In this document: positions 8,589 through 17,441 of the stretch, piece by piece
How positions within the stretch are numbered: the first letter of the stretch is position 1
Layout of the letters: every line of letters starts with the position of its first letter
NCBI RefSeq assembly: GCF_007991635.1
Contig: NZ_BJYS01000023.1
Location: forward strand, 1 to 64,000
DNA: 64,000 nt
Direction: 5' to 3'
Origin: Adhaeribacter aerolatus
GTDB lineage: Bacteria; Bacteroidota; Bacteroidia; Cytophagales; Hymenobacteraceae
Position numbers and translations under genes: made by a program
The notes under the pieces: model-generated
Database searches by the model: none
What the model was told of the DNA's origin: nothing
The model's input: only the letters and a program-made list of their open reading frames with translations

Positions 8589-9560
8589 ATGAACTGGTAC
8601 CAATCTCTTTCCTGGCTCGAAATAATATTCGGCACGCTGTTTTTGCTGCTGTACGGAACGTATGTTTACCGTATTAAAAAACTGGCGCGTTATTTTAAAC
8701 AGGGCGCGCACTGGCTTTGGATTAAGTTTGGCCTACGTTCGGTTTATTTTCTGCTGCTGTTAATCGCTGTTTTAGGGCCATCTTTTGGGGCCATGAAAAA
8801 AGAAATAAAAACCATTGGCAAAGACATTTTTCTACTGGTCGATTTATCGGCTTCGATGAACACCCGGGATATACCGCCCTCCCGCCTCGAAAAAATTAAA
8901 TACGAACTGGCCCAAGCCATACCGGCTTTTGATGCCGACCGGATAGGATTGATAATATTTACCGCCGACGCTGTGGTACAATGCCCGCTTACCTTCGATT
9001 TGGATGCTTTGCTGCTATACAACCGCCTCTTAAATACCAACCAGGCACCCGCCTCCGGCACCAATTACGAACCAGCCCTGCAACTGGCCTTGCAGAAGTT
9101 GGAAGAAGCGCCCGATGGCAATAATATTTCGCCCAAAGCCCGGTTAATTATGTTGGTAAGCGATGGTGAGAACTTTGGCGAAGATGTGCGGGTAACGTTG
9201 CAGCGCTTACGAAACCGTCAGATAAAGGTATTTACGTTGGGAGTAGGCACCGAAGCCGGCGGCCTGGTACCCGAGGGCCAAAGTTTTAAAAGAGACCAAA
9301 ATGGCGAACGGGTAACGAGCCGGCTGAATGACGAGCCATTACGGGAAATTGCCCGTCGCACGAACGGTGGTTACTTTGAGATTACAAACGAAAAAAACAA
9401 CATAGCCGAATTAATACGGGCGGTTAATCTGGTGGAAGGCGAAACTCAGGAAGCCAAAACCATCGACATTACGGCTAATAAATATATGTATCCGCTGTTT
9501 TTAGCGTTAATATTAATAGTGGCTGATGTCCTGATTACCGTAAATGTGATTAGAATATGA
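8589..9560 (+). CDS. batB: BatB-like von Willebrand factor A membrane protein
   Basis: The 323-residue protein has an N-terminal hairpin of two membrane helices (about residues 10-25 and 50-66), a vWA domain and a C-terminal helix (about 302-320). The metal-binding MIDAS site is complete: DLSAS at 85-89, the later SGTNYEPAL threonine, and LVSDGEN. This layout is that of the Bat (Bacteroides aerotolerance) proteins BatA and BatB, which act at the inner membrane under oxidative stress. The gene after it is a TPR protein of BatC type, overlapping by four bases. batA, batD, batE and the MoxR ATPase are not in the window, so BatA versus BatB is decided by the BatC neighbour. Confidence 0.82.
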   Translation: MNWYQSLSWLEIIFGTLFLLLYGTYVYRIKKLARYFKQGAHWLWIKFGLRSVYFLLLLIAVLGPSFGAMKKEIKTIGKDIFLLVDLSASMNTRDIPPSRLEKIKYELAQAIPAFDADRIGLIIFTADAVVQCPLTFDLDALLLYNRLLNTNQAPASGTNYEPALQLALQKLEEAPDGNNISPKARLIMLVSDGENFGEDVRVTLQRLRNRQIKVFTLGVGTEAGGLVPEGQSFKRDQNGERVTSRLNDEPLREIARRTNGGYFEITNEKNNIAELIRAVNLVEGETQEAKTIDITANKYMYPLFLALILIVADVLITVNVIRI

Positions 9561-10519
9561 GGTCTTTCCTCCTGGTTTTACTGCTTTTTTCTTCGGTAGG
9601 CGATGGGCTGAAAAAAGCTTCGCGCATAAATGAAGGCGTAAGGCAGGCCCAGGAATATTACCGGCAGCAGGCTTACGAACAAGCCATGCGCCAGTATAAC
9701 TATCTCCGTAACTCCCTCAACGTAAAAGACGATGCCCTGCTCCTGAACCTGGCCCATGCTACTTACCTTGCCGGCGACCTGGAGCAAGCCCAAAAATATT
9801 ATAACCAACTCCGGAACAACCCCGATGCCGACCTGCAAGGAGCCGCCCTGAACCAATTAGGCCTACTGGCTTTTGAAGATGGAAACCCCGAAAAAGCGTT
9901 GTATTTTTTCCGACGAGCCATTATCCGAAATCCACTGAACGAAACGGCTCGTTATAACTTTGAGCTGGTTACAAAATATCAGTCGGAAAACCCGACCGGC
10001 TTACCGCGTCGCTCCGCCGGTAAGAAAAATCCGGTTAAAAACCAGCCAAAAACTAACTCCCAAAATGGCCAAGGCATTAGCGCCTCCGATAACGGCCAAA
10101 CCGATCTTATTACCGATTTAGAAAACCAGGGCCAGGAACCGCCGCAAAACAAATCGCAACCGGATGGCGCCACGGATAACCAGCAAAAAGCAAATGCCGA
10201 TACCAGACCGTATAAGCAACCCGCCGGCGTTGGCGATACTCCCCAACGCAAAGGAAATCAGTCCGGCAATACCCAAGGGTTACAAGATGCGGAAAATGCC
10301 ACAGCCCCAGGCGCTGTTGGCAACAACGGAAGCGCCGAAGAAATTACCGGCCAGGAGCGGCAGATGCAAACTTTACGCAAACGCTTAGGCAACTCCGATT
10401 TGTCGCCGGAAAAAGCTTTGTTGTTACTGGAAGCCATGCAAAACGCCGAACTACAGTATCTGCAGCAATTACCCAAACCAAAGCAGCAGAAGCAAAACAA
10501 AAACAAACCTGATTGGTAA
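9557..10519 (+). CDS. batC: BatC-like TPR protein
   Basis: The 320-residue protein begins with a short hydrophobic signal and has tetratricopeptide repeats from about residue 30 to 135 (ALLLNLAHATYLAGDLEQAQKYY and NPEKALYFFRRAIIRNPLNETARYNFEL are the clearest). A long low-complexity stretch rich in Q, N, P, G and K follows, then a helix ending in a lysine/glutamine tail. In the Bat set, BatC is the periplasmic TPR partner of the vWA proteins. Its ATG overlaps the batB stop codon, which indicates translational coupling. The disordered middle is longer than the TPR core needs and may be a linker. Confidence 0.78.
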   Translation: MRSFLLVLLLFSSVGDGLKKASRINEGVRQAQEYYRQQAYEQAMRQYNYLRNSLNVKDDALLLNLAHATYLAGDLEQAQKYYNQLRNNPDADLQGAALNQLGLLAFEDGNPEKALYFFRRAIIRNPLNETARYNFELVTKYQSENPTGLPRRSAGKKNPVKNQPKTNSQNGQGISASDNGQTDLITDLENQGQEPPQNKSQPDGATDNQQKANADTRPYKQPAGVGDTPQRKGNQSGNTQGLQDAENATAPGAVGNNGSAEEITGQERQMQTLRKRLGNSDLSPEKALLLLEAMQNAELQYLQQLPKPKQQKQNKNKPDW

Positions 10520-10598
10520 ACCGCTACCTACTTAAGCCGGTATTTACCGTTTAATTTATCAGTAGAAATATTTATCTTAGCCAATTCCTCAATGCACC

Positions 10599-11783
10599 AT
10601 GCAAATAAAAGAAGTATATATCATCTCGGCCGTCCGGACCCCCATTGGGAGTTTTGGCGGAGCTTTAGCCAGTTTATCGGCTACCCAGTTAGGCGCCATT
10701 GCCATTAAAGGTGCGCTGGCTAAAGCCGGAGTAGACCCTGCTGAAGTTCAGGAGGTATTGATGGGTAATGTGCTGTCGGCTAATTTAGGACAGGCTCCCG
10801 CCAGGCAGGCGGCGCTGTATGCCGGTTTGGGTTACGAAGTAGAGTGTACTACGGTGAACAAAGTATGCGCATCGGGTACCAAAGCCATTATGTTTGGAGC
10901 GCAGGCCATTATGCTGGGCCACAAAGAAGTGGTAGTAGCCGGCGGCATGGAAAGCATGTCGAATGTCCCTTATTACTTGGATAAAGTTAGATTTGGGGCT
11001 AAACTGGGCCACGGCCAGATGATAGACGGGTTAATGAAAGATGGTTTGTGGGATGTGTACAACGATTATCACATGGGCAATGCGGCCGAAAACACGGCCC
11101 GCGAAATGGGCATTACCCGTGAAATGCAGGATACCTTTGCCATTGAATCGTACCGCCGCAGCGCCGCCGCTGCCGAGCAGGGCTATTTTAAGGACGAGAT
11201 AATTCCGGTAGAAATTCCGCAACGCGGCAAAGACCCGCTGGTAGTTACCCAGGACGAAGAATACACCAAAGTTAACTTCGATAAAATAGCCAGCCTGAAA
11301 CCGGTTTTTGACAAAGAAGGAACCATAACGGCGGCCAATGCCTCTACCCTGAACGATGGCGCGGCGGCTGTGGTACTCATGAGCCGCGAAAAAGCCGAAG
11401 CCTTGGGCGTTAAACCCATTGCTAAAATATTAGGCTTCGCTGATGCCGAACAGGAACCCAAATGGTTTACTACCTCCCCTGCCCTGGCCATACCCAAGGC
11501 TTTAAAAAATGCCGGTGTAAATCCTGATGAAGTAGATTATTACGAAATAAACGAAGCTTTTGCGGTAGTTTCGCTGGCGAACAACCAGAAACTGAACCTC
11601 GAAAACCGTAACGTAAATATTTTTGGCGGCGCCGTTTCGCTGGGTCATCCATTGGGTGCTTCCGGAGCCCGCATTGTAACCACTTTGTGTAATGTGTTAG
11701 ATAAAAAGCAAGGTAAAATTGGGGTAGCTGGTATTTGCAACGGCGGCGGTGGAGCCTCGGCCCTGGTTATTCAAAAAATATAA
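10599..11783 (+). CDS. Acetyl-CoA C-acetyltransferase (thiolase)
   Basis: At 394 residues this is a full-length degradative/biosynthetic thiolase II. It condenses two acetyl-CoA to acetoacetyl-CoA or cleaves the reverse. The acylated cysteine is Cys90 in NKVCASGTKA, the catalytic histidine lies in LGHPLGASGAR, and the second cysteine in GICNGGGGASA close to the end; NEAFAV is also present. Residues for CoA binding look normal. It stands alone, 79 bp after batC and followed by its own terminator. Whether it serves ketogenesis, mevalonate entry or beta-oxidation cannot be decided from neighbours. Homologues are called atoB, phbA or thlA, so I give no symbol. Confidence 0.93.
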   Translation: MQIKEVYIISAVRTPIGSFGGALASLSATQLGAIAIKGALAKAGVDPAEVQEVLMGNVLSANLGQAPARQAALYAGLGYEVECTTVNKVCASGTKAIMFGAQAIMLGHKEVVVAGGMESMSNVPYYLDKVRFGAKLGHGQMIDGLMKDGLWDVYNDYHMGNAAENTAREMGITREMQDTFAIESYRRSAAAAEQGYFKDEIIPVEIPQRGKDPLVVTQDEEYTKVNFDKIASLKPVFDKEGTITAANASTLNDGAAAVVLMSREKAEALGVKPIAKILGFADAEQEPKWFTTSPALAIPKALKNAGVNPDEVDYYEINEAFAVVSLANNQKLNLENRNVNIFGGAVSLGHPLGASGARIVTTLCNVLDKKQGKIGVAGICNGGGGASALVIQKI

Positions 11784-11810
11784 TTTCAAAACTGGCATGT
11801 TTTTTACAGG

Positions 11811-11846
11811 CAGCCTTACGTTAAGATGTAAGGCTGTTTTTATTTT
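11811..11846 (+). terminator. Rho-independent terminator after the thiolase
   Basis: Perfect 9-bp stem CAGCCTTAC / GTAAGGCTG (11811-11819 and 11828-11836) with an 8-nt loop, followed by a T-rich tract. It separates the thiolase from the MORN protein gene. Confidence 0.85.
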
Positions 11847-11854
11847 TGATACCT

Positions 11855-13273
11855 ATGTTTAAATTATTGCGCTGGGCAATTGTTCTACTGGTTATATTTT
11901 TTTGCCAGGCCACCGGCTTTGCCCAACTTAAGAAAATAGTAACCTACCACGATACCCTCAATACCAAGGTTAAAGAAATTTATTTTATGCTCCCCTCCGA
12001 TACGGTACCGCACGGCAAGTACCAGCGGTTTTACCGCAGCGGTAAGCTGGAAGGCATCGGCAAATTTGTGCGGGGCAAACGCGATAGTACGTACACTGAA
12101 TATTTCGAAAATGGCCAAACTAAATTAGTTATTAATTACACTGATAACAAAAAGCAGGGACCTTTTAAATCGTATTACGCCAATGGCAAACTGCTGCAGG
12201 AAGGCACTTACCAGGATGATCAGCAGACCAGCACCTTTAAAACTTACTACGAAAACGGCCAACCTAAAACCGAAGCTACTTTTGTAAACGGCGTTCCGGA
12301 AGGCGTTGTAAAGGAATATTATGCTGATGGTAAGCTTAAATCGGCTATTACCTACGCCCGGAGCCAGCAAAATGGCCCGGCACAAACCTATTTTCCTAAC
12401 GGAAAACTGCACACCGAAACCAATTATAAAAACGGCGTACCCGATGGCATGTACAAAACCTTCTACGACAACGGTCAACCGGAATCGGAAGCACTGAATG
12501 AAAACGGCAAGCGAACCGGCACTTTTAAAAGTTATTACCGTTCCGGAAAAATTAAATCCGAAATAAATTATAAATCGGTATTAATTGCTAAACCCAAAGA
12601 ACAGGCGCGCGCGAGTACCAGCATTGTAACCGGCCGCGAGGTTTTCCAAAGCAAAAACACCACGAGCCAAATAGATGGCGCAGCCAAAACTTATTACGAG
12701 AATGGCCAACTGATGAGCAGTGTTAATTACAAAAATGGTACTAAGGAAGGGTTAACGCAACATTTTTACGAGAATGGCAAGGTAAAGCAGGAAATCAGGT
12801 ATGCAGATGGCGGTGCTACGCAAAAAATTACTTCTTATTACCCATCGGGCAACATCAAAGAAGAGCAACAGCTAAAACAAAATGTTAAAACCGGCGACTG
12901 GAAGACTTATTTTGATGGAGATAAAAAAATAAAAATAAAAGAGAATTACGAAAACGGCAACCTCGAAGGCGACCGATTGGTTTACCACGAAAATGGCCAG
13001 GTCCAGGAAAAAGCAACTTACACCAAAGGCAAAATTAACGGTTTGCTGGTGCAGTATTTCCCTTCGGGCAAAGTAAAATCCGAAACCGAATACAAAGTAG
13101 GCCTCCGCCAAGGCACCTTCAAACAATATTTTGAAGACGGCCAAACCGAGATAACCGGTATTTACAAAAACAATAAACAATCCGGAACCTGGAAATATTT
13201 CGATACATCCGGCAAAGCCGTTAAAACAGCCACTTACCGCAATGGTCAGTTAGTTACCGAAAGTGGCGCGTAA
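11855..13273 (+). CDS. Secreted MORN_2-repeat (YwqK-like) protein
   Basis: The 472-residue protein has a signal peptide (cleavage likely after GFA, before QLKK) followed almost entirely by repeats of about 22-25 residues. Each repeat has the core Y-Y/F-x-N/S-G-K/Q and an E-x-x-Y-x-x-G step. I count about 16 copies; an insertion of about 40 residues sits after the eighth. This is the MORN_2 pattern, found in proteins often labelled YwqK family antitoxin. No toxin gene is adjacent, and the signal peptide argues for an envelope role, so the antitoxin label is doubtful. I start at ATG 11855; a TTG nine bases upstream falls in the terminator tract of the preceding gene. Confidence 0.8.
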   Translation: MFKLLRWAIVLLVIFFCQATGFAQLKKIVTYHDTLNTKVKEIYFMLPSDTVPHGKYQRFYRSGKLEGIGKFVRGKRDSTYTEYFENGQTKLVINYTDNKKQGPFKSYYANGKLLQEGTYQDDQQTSTFKTYYENGQPKTEATFVNGVPEGVVKEYYADGKLKSAITYARSQQNGPAQTYFPNGKLHTETNYKNGVPDGMYKTFYDNGQPESEALNENGKRTGTFKSYYRSGKIKSEINYKSVLIAKPKEQARASTSIVTGREVFQSKNTTSQIDGAAKTYYENGQLMSSVNYKNGTKEGLTQHFYENGKVKQEIRYADGGATQKITSYYPSGNIKEEQQLKQNVKTGDWKTYFDGDKKIKIKENYENGNLEGDRLVYHENGQVQEKATYTKGKINGLLVQYFPSGKVKSETEYKVGLRQGTFKQYFEDGQTEITGIYKNNKQSGTWKYFDTSGKAVKTATYRNGQLVTESGA

Positions 13274-13398
13274 AATATATCCGGCTTAAATTCAGTCAGT
13301 AAACACAGTGCGATTTAATTTTTAACAGATCCGTTCTAAAAAATATTCGGTTCAAAAGGTAATCTTACTTATTTTCGTATCGCTAAATAAAATTACTT

Positions 13399-14397
13399 AT
13401 GAGCCTGAATAGCCTTACTGCCGAAATACGCACTAACTGGACTCCGGAGGAGATAAAAGAAATATACGAAAAACCTTTGCTGGAACTTATTTACGAAGCC
13501 TCTAATATTCATCGTAAGTATCACACTGGCAGCGAGGTTCAGGTTTGCACCTTGCTTTCGGTAAAAACCGGCGGCTGCCCCGAAGATTGCGCTTATTGTC
13601 CGCAGGCGGCCCGCTACCACACCGACGTAAAAGTACAGGCTTTGTTGCAGGAAGAAACCGTACTGGCCGCTGCCCAAAAAGCAAAAGATGCGGGTTCCAC
13701 CCGTTTTTGTATGGGAGCAGCCTGGCGAGAAGTGCGCGACAACCGCGATTTTGACCGGGTGCTGGGCATGGTATCGAAGGTAAACGATATTGGATTGGAA
13801 GTGTGCTGTACGCTGGGTATGCTGAACGAATACCAGGCCCAGCGCCTGAAAGAAGCCGGCTTATACGCCTACAACCACAACCTGGATACTTCCGGCGACC
13901 ACTACGAAAAAATTATTACCACCCGTAAATACGAAGACCGCCTGAATACCATCGAACACGTGCGTAATGCTGGCATATCGGTGTGTAGCGGCGGCATTAT
14001 TGGCTTAGGCGAAACCGACGAAGACCGGATAGGAATGCTGCATGTACTCTCTAATTTGCCGGAACACCCTGAATCGGTACCGGTAAATGCCTTGGTTCCG
14101 GTAGCCGGTACGCCCTTAGAAAATCAGCCTCGGGTATCAGTTTGGGAAATGATCCGGATGATTGCTACCGCCCGTATTACCATGCCGCGTACCATGGTTC
14201 GGTTATCGGCTGGCCGCACCGAGATGAGCTTACCCGAACAAGCCTTATGTTTTATGGCCGGCGCCAACTCTATTTTTTCCGGCGATAAATTATTAACCAC
14301 TCCTAATCCGGGTGTAAACGAAGACCAGTTGATGTTTCAATTATTAGGTTTATCGCCCCGGAAAGCTTTTAAAGAAGCCGGCGAAGTAGTTGCCTAA
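13399..14397 (+). CDS. bioB: Biotin synthase
   Basis: The 332-residue radical SAM enzyme inserts sulfur into dethiobiotin, the last step of biotin synthesis. The [4Fe-4S] cysteines are Cys60, Cys64 and Cys67 in [12 protein letters not shown]. The downstream blocks [16 protein letters not shown] and the SAGRTEM region near the C-terminus (Arg ligand of the [2Fe-2S] cluster) are intact. Length is normal. It is the first gene of a five-gene run in which every junction overlaps or nearly touches. No BirA operator is recognisable upstream; the best promoter match (TATTTTCG, about 30 bp before the ATG) is imperfect. Confidence 0.97.
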   Translation: MSLNSLTAEIRTNWTPEEIKEIYEKPLLELIYEASNIHRKYHTGSEVQVCTLLSVKTGGCPEDCAYCPQAARYHTDVKVQALLQEETVLAAAQKAKDAGSTRFCMGAAWREVRDNRDFDRVLGMVSKVNDIGLEVCCTLGMLNEYQAQRLKEAGLYAYNHNLDTSGDHYEKIITTRKYEDRLNTIEHVRNAGISVCSGGIIGLGETDEDRIGMLHVLSNLPEHPESVPVNALVPVAGTPLENQPRVSVWEMIRMIATARITMPRTMVRLSAGRTEMSLPEQALCFMAGANSIFSGDKLLTTPNPGVNEDQLMFQLLGLSPRKAFKEAGEVVA

Positions 14398-14401
14398 CCC
14401 A

Positions 14402-15529
14402 ATGGACTTACCCGTTAAATTACAGCATAAGTTAACGCAGCGGGAACAAAACGGAATATTACGGCAGCTTAAAAAAAATGCTGCGGTTATTGATTTCTGT
14501 TCGAACGATTACCTGGGTTTAGCACGTTCCGAAAAATTACGTGCCCGGCTGGAAGCAGAATTATTAAAATATAATCACTTACCGGTGGGGGCCACCGGTT
14601 CGCGGTTATTATCGGGAAATTCAGTGCTGGCCGAAGAATTGGAGGGAAAATTAGCCCAATTTCATCAGGCCAAATCCGCATTACTTTTTAATTCGGGATT
14701 TGCCGCCAATACTGGTTTTTTTTCAGCACTGCCCCAGCGCGGCGATACCATTCTGTACGACGAAGCCAGTCATGCTTCTATTAAAGACGGTATTCGTTTA
14801 AGTTTTGCCCAATCTTTTTCGTTCCGGCATAATTCCCCGGAAGATTTACAAAAGAAGTTCCGGTACGCCACCGGCGACGTTTACGTAGCGGTGGAATCTC
14901 TTTATTCCATGGACGGAGATTTAGCGCCCTTAGCTGATTTAATACAGATTTGCCAGGAAAAAGGAGCTTACCTAGTGGTAGATGAGGCTCATTCAAACGG
15001 CTTGTATGGGCCCAACGGTTCCGGGCTTGTACAAGAATTAGGTTTATCCGATAAAGTATTTGCCCGGATTATGACTTTCGGAAAGGCGCTTGGTTGCCAC
15101 GGAGCAGCGGTAGTAGGCTCTGATGCACTGCGGCAGTTTTTAGTAAATTTCAGTCGGCCATTTATTTATACTACTGCCCTGCCCTTACATGCCTTGCTGG
15201 CTATAAAAGTGGCTTACGACCTTTTACCCGGCTTAACTTCCGAGAGAAATGGAATATTTAAGCTGGCCAAATACTTAAAAGAAGCATTATCGAATTATTC
15301 GGGCATTGGGGTAAACCCCATTAACAGCCCTATACAATGGGTACAGGCACCGGATATTCCTAAACTAAAACTAATCAGCCAGCATTTGCAAGCCAACGGT
15401 ATGGATGTCAGACCAGTTTTCAGTCCAACCGTACCCGCCGGGAAAGAACGGCTCCGCCTGATTGTACATGCCTTTAATACCGAAGCCGAAATAGATAAAT
15501 TAGCGGCCAGCATAGGAGCCGTATTATGA
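14402..15529 (+). CDS. bioF: 8-amino-7-oxononanoate synthase
   Basis: A 375-residue PLP enzyme of the alpha-oxoamine synthase group. It condenses pimeloyl-ACP (or CoA) with alanine. Recognisable blocks are FCSNDYLGLAR near the start, GATGSRLLSGN, DEASHASIKDG, VVDEAHSNGLYG (cofactor Asp/His) and TFGKALGCHGA with the Schiff-base lysine. A TTG twelve bases upstream is in frame and overlaps bioB, but the ATG at 14402 sits 4 bp after the bioB stop and fits better. The stop overlaps the bioD start (ATGA). Confidence 0.96.
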   Translation: MDLPVKLQHKLTQREQNGILRQLKKNAAVIDFCSNDYLGLARSEKLRARLEAELLKYNHLPVGATGSRLLSGNSVLAEELEGKLAQFHQAKSALLFNSGFAANTGFFSALPQRGDTILYDEASHASIKDGIRLSFAQSFSFRHNSPEDLQKKFRYATGDVYVAVESLYSMDGDLAPLADLIQICQEKGAYLVVDEAHSNGLYGPNGSGLVQELGLSDKVFARIMTFGKALGCHGAAVVGSDALRQFLVNFSRPFIYTTALPLHALLAIKVAYDLLPGLTSERNGIFKLAKYLKEALSNYSGIGVNPINSPIQWVQAPDIPKLKLISQHLQANGMDVRPVFSPTVPAGKERLRLIVHAFNTEAEIDKLAASIGAVL

Positions 15530-16149
15530 AAAGAATATTTGTAACTGGTATTGGCACCGAAGTAGGTAAAACCGTAGTCTCGGCTATTTTAACCGAAGCG
15601 CTGGAAGCGGATTATTGGAAGCCGGTCCAATCCGGCGCCGAAACAGATTCCGACACTGAAACAGTTAAAGCTTTAATCCAGAACAGAAAATCTTTCTTCC
15701 ATCCGGAAGCTTACCGCCTGCCTCTGCCGCTTTCGCCCCACGAGGCTGCCGAAGCGGCCGGCGTGAATATTTTGCTCGAAAATATTAAGCTCCCTTCAAC
15801 CGCTAATCATTTAATAATTGAAGGCGCTGGTGGTTTGTTTGTTCCTTTAAATCAAAAAGATTTAATAGTCGATTTGCTGCCGGCTTTTGGATGCGAGGTG
15901 GTACTGGTTTCCCGGAATTATTTAGGCAGCATCAACCATACCTTATTAACTTGGGAAGCCTTGAAAATCCGGAATATTAAAGTATTAGGGCTGGTATTTA
16001 ACGGTGAACCCAATGCTGCTACCGAAAATTTTATTCTGAATTATACCGGTATACCTAAATTACTATCGGTTTTACCCGAAAAAGCTTTAACCCCGGAAAT
16101 TATCGTGGGGTATGCCCGTCAACTCCGGGAAAGTTTAAAAAGTTTATGA
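15526..16149 (+). CDS. bioD: Dethiobiotin synthetase
   Basis: The 207-residue protein closes the ureido ring of dethiobiotin from DAPA, CO2 and ATP. The P-loop is near the start (GIGTEVGKTVVSA), followed by YWKPVQSG and, in the middle, IIEGAGGLFVPL, all family signatures. It overlaps bioF by four bases and bioA by four bases. Length is slightly below the E. coli enzyme but normal for the phylum. Confidence 0.95.
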   Translation: MKRIFVTGIGTEVGKTVVSAILTEALEADYWKPVQSGAETDSDTETVKALIQNRKSFFHPEAYRLPLPLSPHEAAEAAGVNILLENIKLPSTANHLIIEGAGGLFVPLNQKDLIVDLLPAFGCEVVLVSRNYLGSINHTLLTWEALKIRNIKVLGLVFNGEPNAATENFILNYTGIPKLLSVLPEKALTPEIIVGYARQLRESLKSL

Positions 16150-17441
16150 TGAATTTATCCCAGCGCGATCAGGAAATTATCTGGCACCCGTATACCCAAA
16201 TGCAAACCGCAGCCCCACCGCTGCCCATTACACGTGGTGAAGGTGCATTGCTTTACAATGAAAGCGGCCATACTTACATCGATGCTATCTCCTCGTGGTG
16301 GGTAAACCTGCACGGCCATTGCCACCCGCATATTACCCAAAAGATTAGCGAACAGCTTAACCGCCTCGACCACGTAATATTTGCCGGGTTTACGCACGAA
16401 CCCGCCGTAAAGCTGGCCGAAAATTTATTAGAAATATTGCCCGCCAACCAGGCCAAGGTTTTTTACTCTGATAATGGTTCCACCGCTGTGGAAGTAGCCT
16501 TAAAAATGGCCATGCAGTACTGGCAAAACCAGGGGCAGAAAAAATCAAAAATTATTGCTTTCCGCGATAGTTACCACGGCGACACCTTCGGCGCGATGTC
16601 GGTGAGCAGCCGGAGTGCTTTTACCCAGCCGTTCCAGGAGTATTTATTTGAAGTATTATTTATAGATGTGCCGGTACAAGGCCGCGAAGAAGAAACCATC
16701 CGCCAGTTAAAAGAATTAGCTCAACAACCCGACATAGCCGCTTTTATATTTGAGCCCCTGGTATTAGGCACGGCCGGCATGGTCATGTACGAACCCGAAG
16801 TTCTGAACAGCTTACTACAAATCTGCAAGGGGCACAGTATCTTAAGCATTGCCGACGAAGTAATGACCGGATTTGGACGTACCGGCCATAATTTTGCCTG
16901 CGATTATTTAACGGAGCAGCCGGATATGGTTTGCTTATCCAAAGGGTTGACGGGTGGCGTTATGGCGTTGGGAGTTACAACCTGCTCGGCCGAAATATTT
17001 GAGGCTTTTTTAGGCACTGAACCGCATAAAACTTTTTTTCACGGCCATTCTTACACGGCAAACCCCATTGCCTGCACTGCCGGTATTGCCAGCTACGAAT
17101 TGCTCGTGCAACCCGAAACGCAACAAAACATTCAGCGCATTGTGGCGCAACATCAGCAATTTGCCCGCCGCTTGCGCGAAAATCCTCTGGTTAAAAACAT
17201 CCGGCAAACCGGCACCATCCTGGCCCTGGAGTTTAATACCGGCCAGACTTCTTATTTTAACCAAATTCGGAACAGCCTGTATAATTTTGCGCTGCAACAC
17301 CAGGTTTTATTGCGGCCTTTAGGTAATATTATTTACATACTGCCGCCTTATTGTATTACCGATGAGCAACTGGCTACTGTTTACGGGGTAATAGATAAAA
17401 TGAGCACGTTGCTTCAGGAAAACGCAAAAGCACAAATTTGA
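16146..17441 (+). CDS. bioA: Adenosylmethionine-8-amino-7-oxononanoate aminotransferase
   Basis: The 431-residue class III aminotransferase makes DAPA from 8-amino-7-oxononanoate with SAM as amino donor. It begins with IWHPYTQM, a BioA hallmark, and has SWWVNLHGHCHP, YSDNGSTAVEVALKMA, the PLP-binding ADEVMTGFGRTG, and LSKGLTGG with the Schiff-base lysine. HGHSYTANPIACTAG follows. Two consecutive ATG codons open the frame within the bioD stop. The stop TGA overlaps the TTG start of the next gene. Confidence 0.96.
   Translation: MMNLSQRDQEIIWHPYTQMQTAAPPLPITRGEGALLYNESGHTYIDAISSWWVNLHGHCHPHITQKISEQLNRLDHVIFAGFTHEPAVKLAENLLEILPANQAKVFYSDNGSTAVEVALKMAMQYWQNQGQKKSKIIAFRDSYHGDTFGAMSVSSRSAFTQPFQEYLFEVLFIDVPVQGREEETIRQLKELAQQPDIAAFIFEPLVLGTAGMVMYEPEVLNSLLQICKGHSILSIADEVMTGFGRTGHNFACDYLTEQPDMVCLSKGLTGGVMALGVTTCSAEIFEAFLGTEPHKTFFHGHSYTANPIACTAGIASYELLVQPETQQNIQRIVAQHQQFARRLRENPLVKNIRQTGTILALEFNTGQTSYFNQIRNSLYNFALQHQVLLRPLGNIIYILPPYCITDEQLATVYGVIDKMSTLLQENAKAQI

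Noticed and set aside
11846-11854. TTG start nine bases before the MORN protein ATG
   Set aside because: It falls in the T-rich tract of the preceding terminator; ATG 11855 gives a normal signal peptide.
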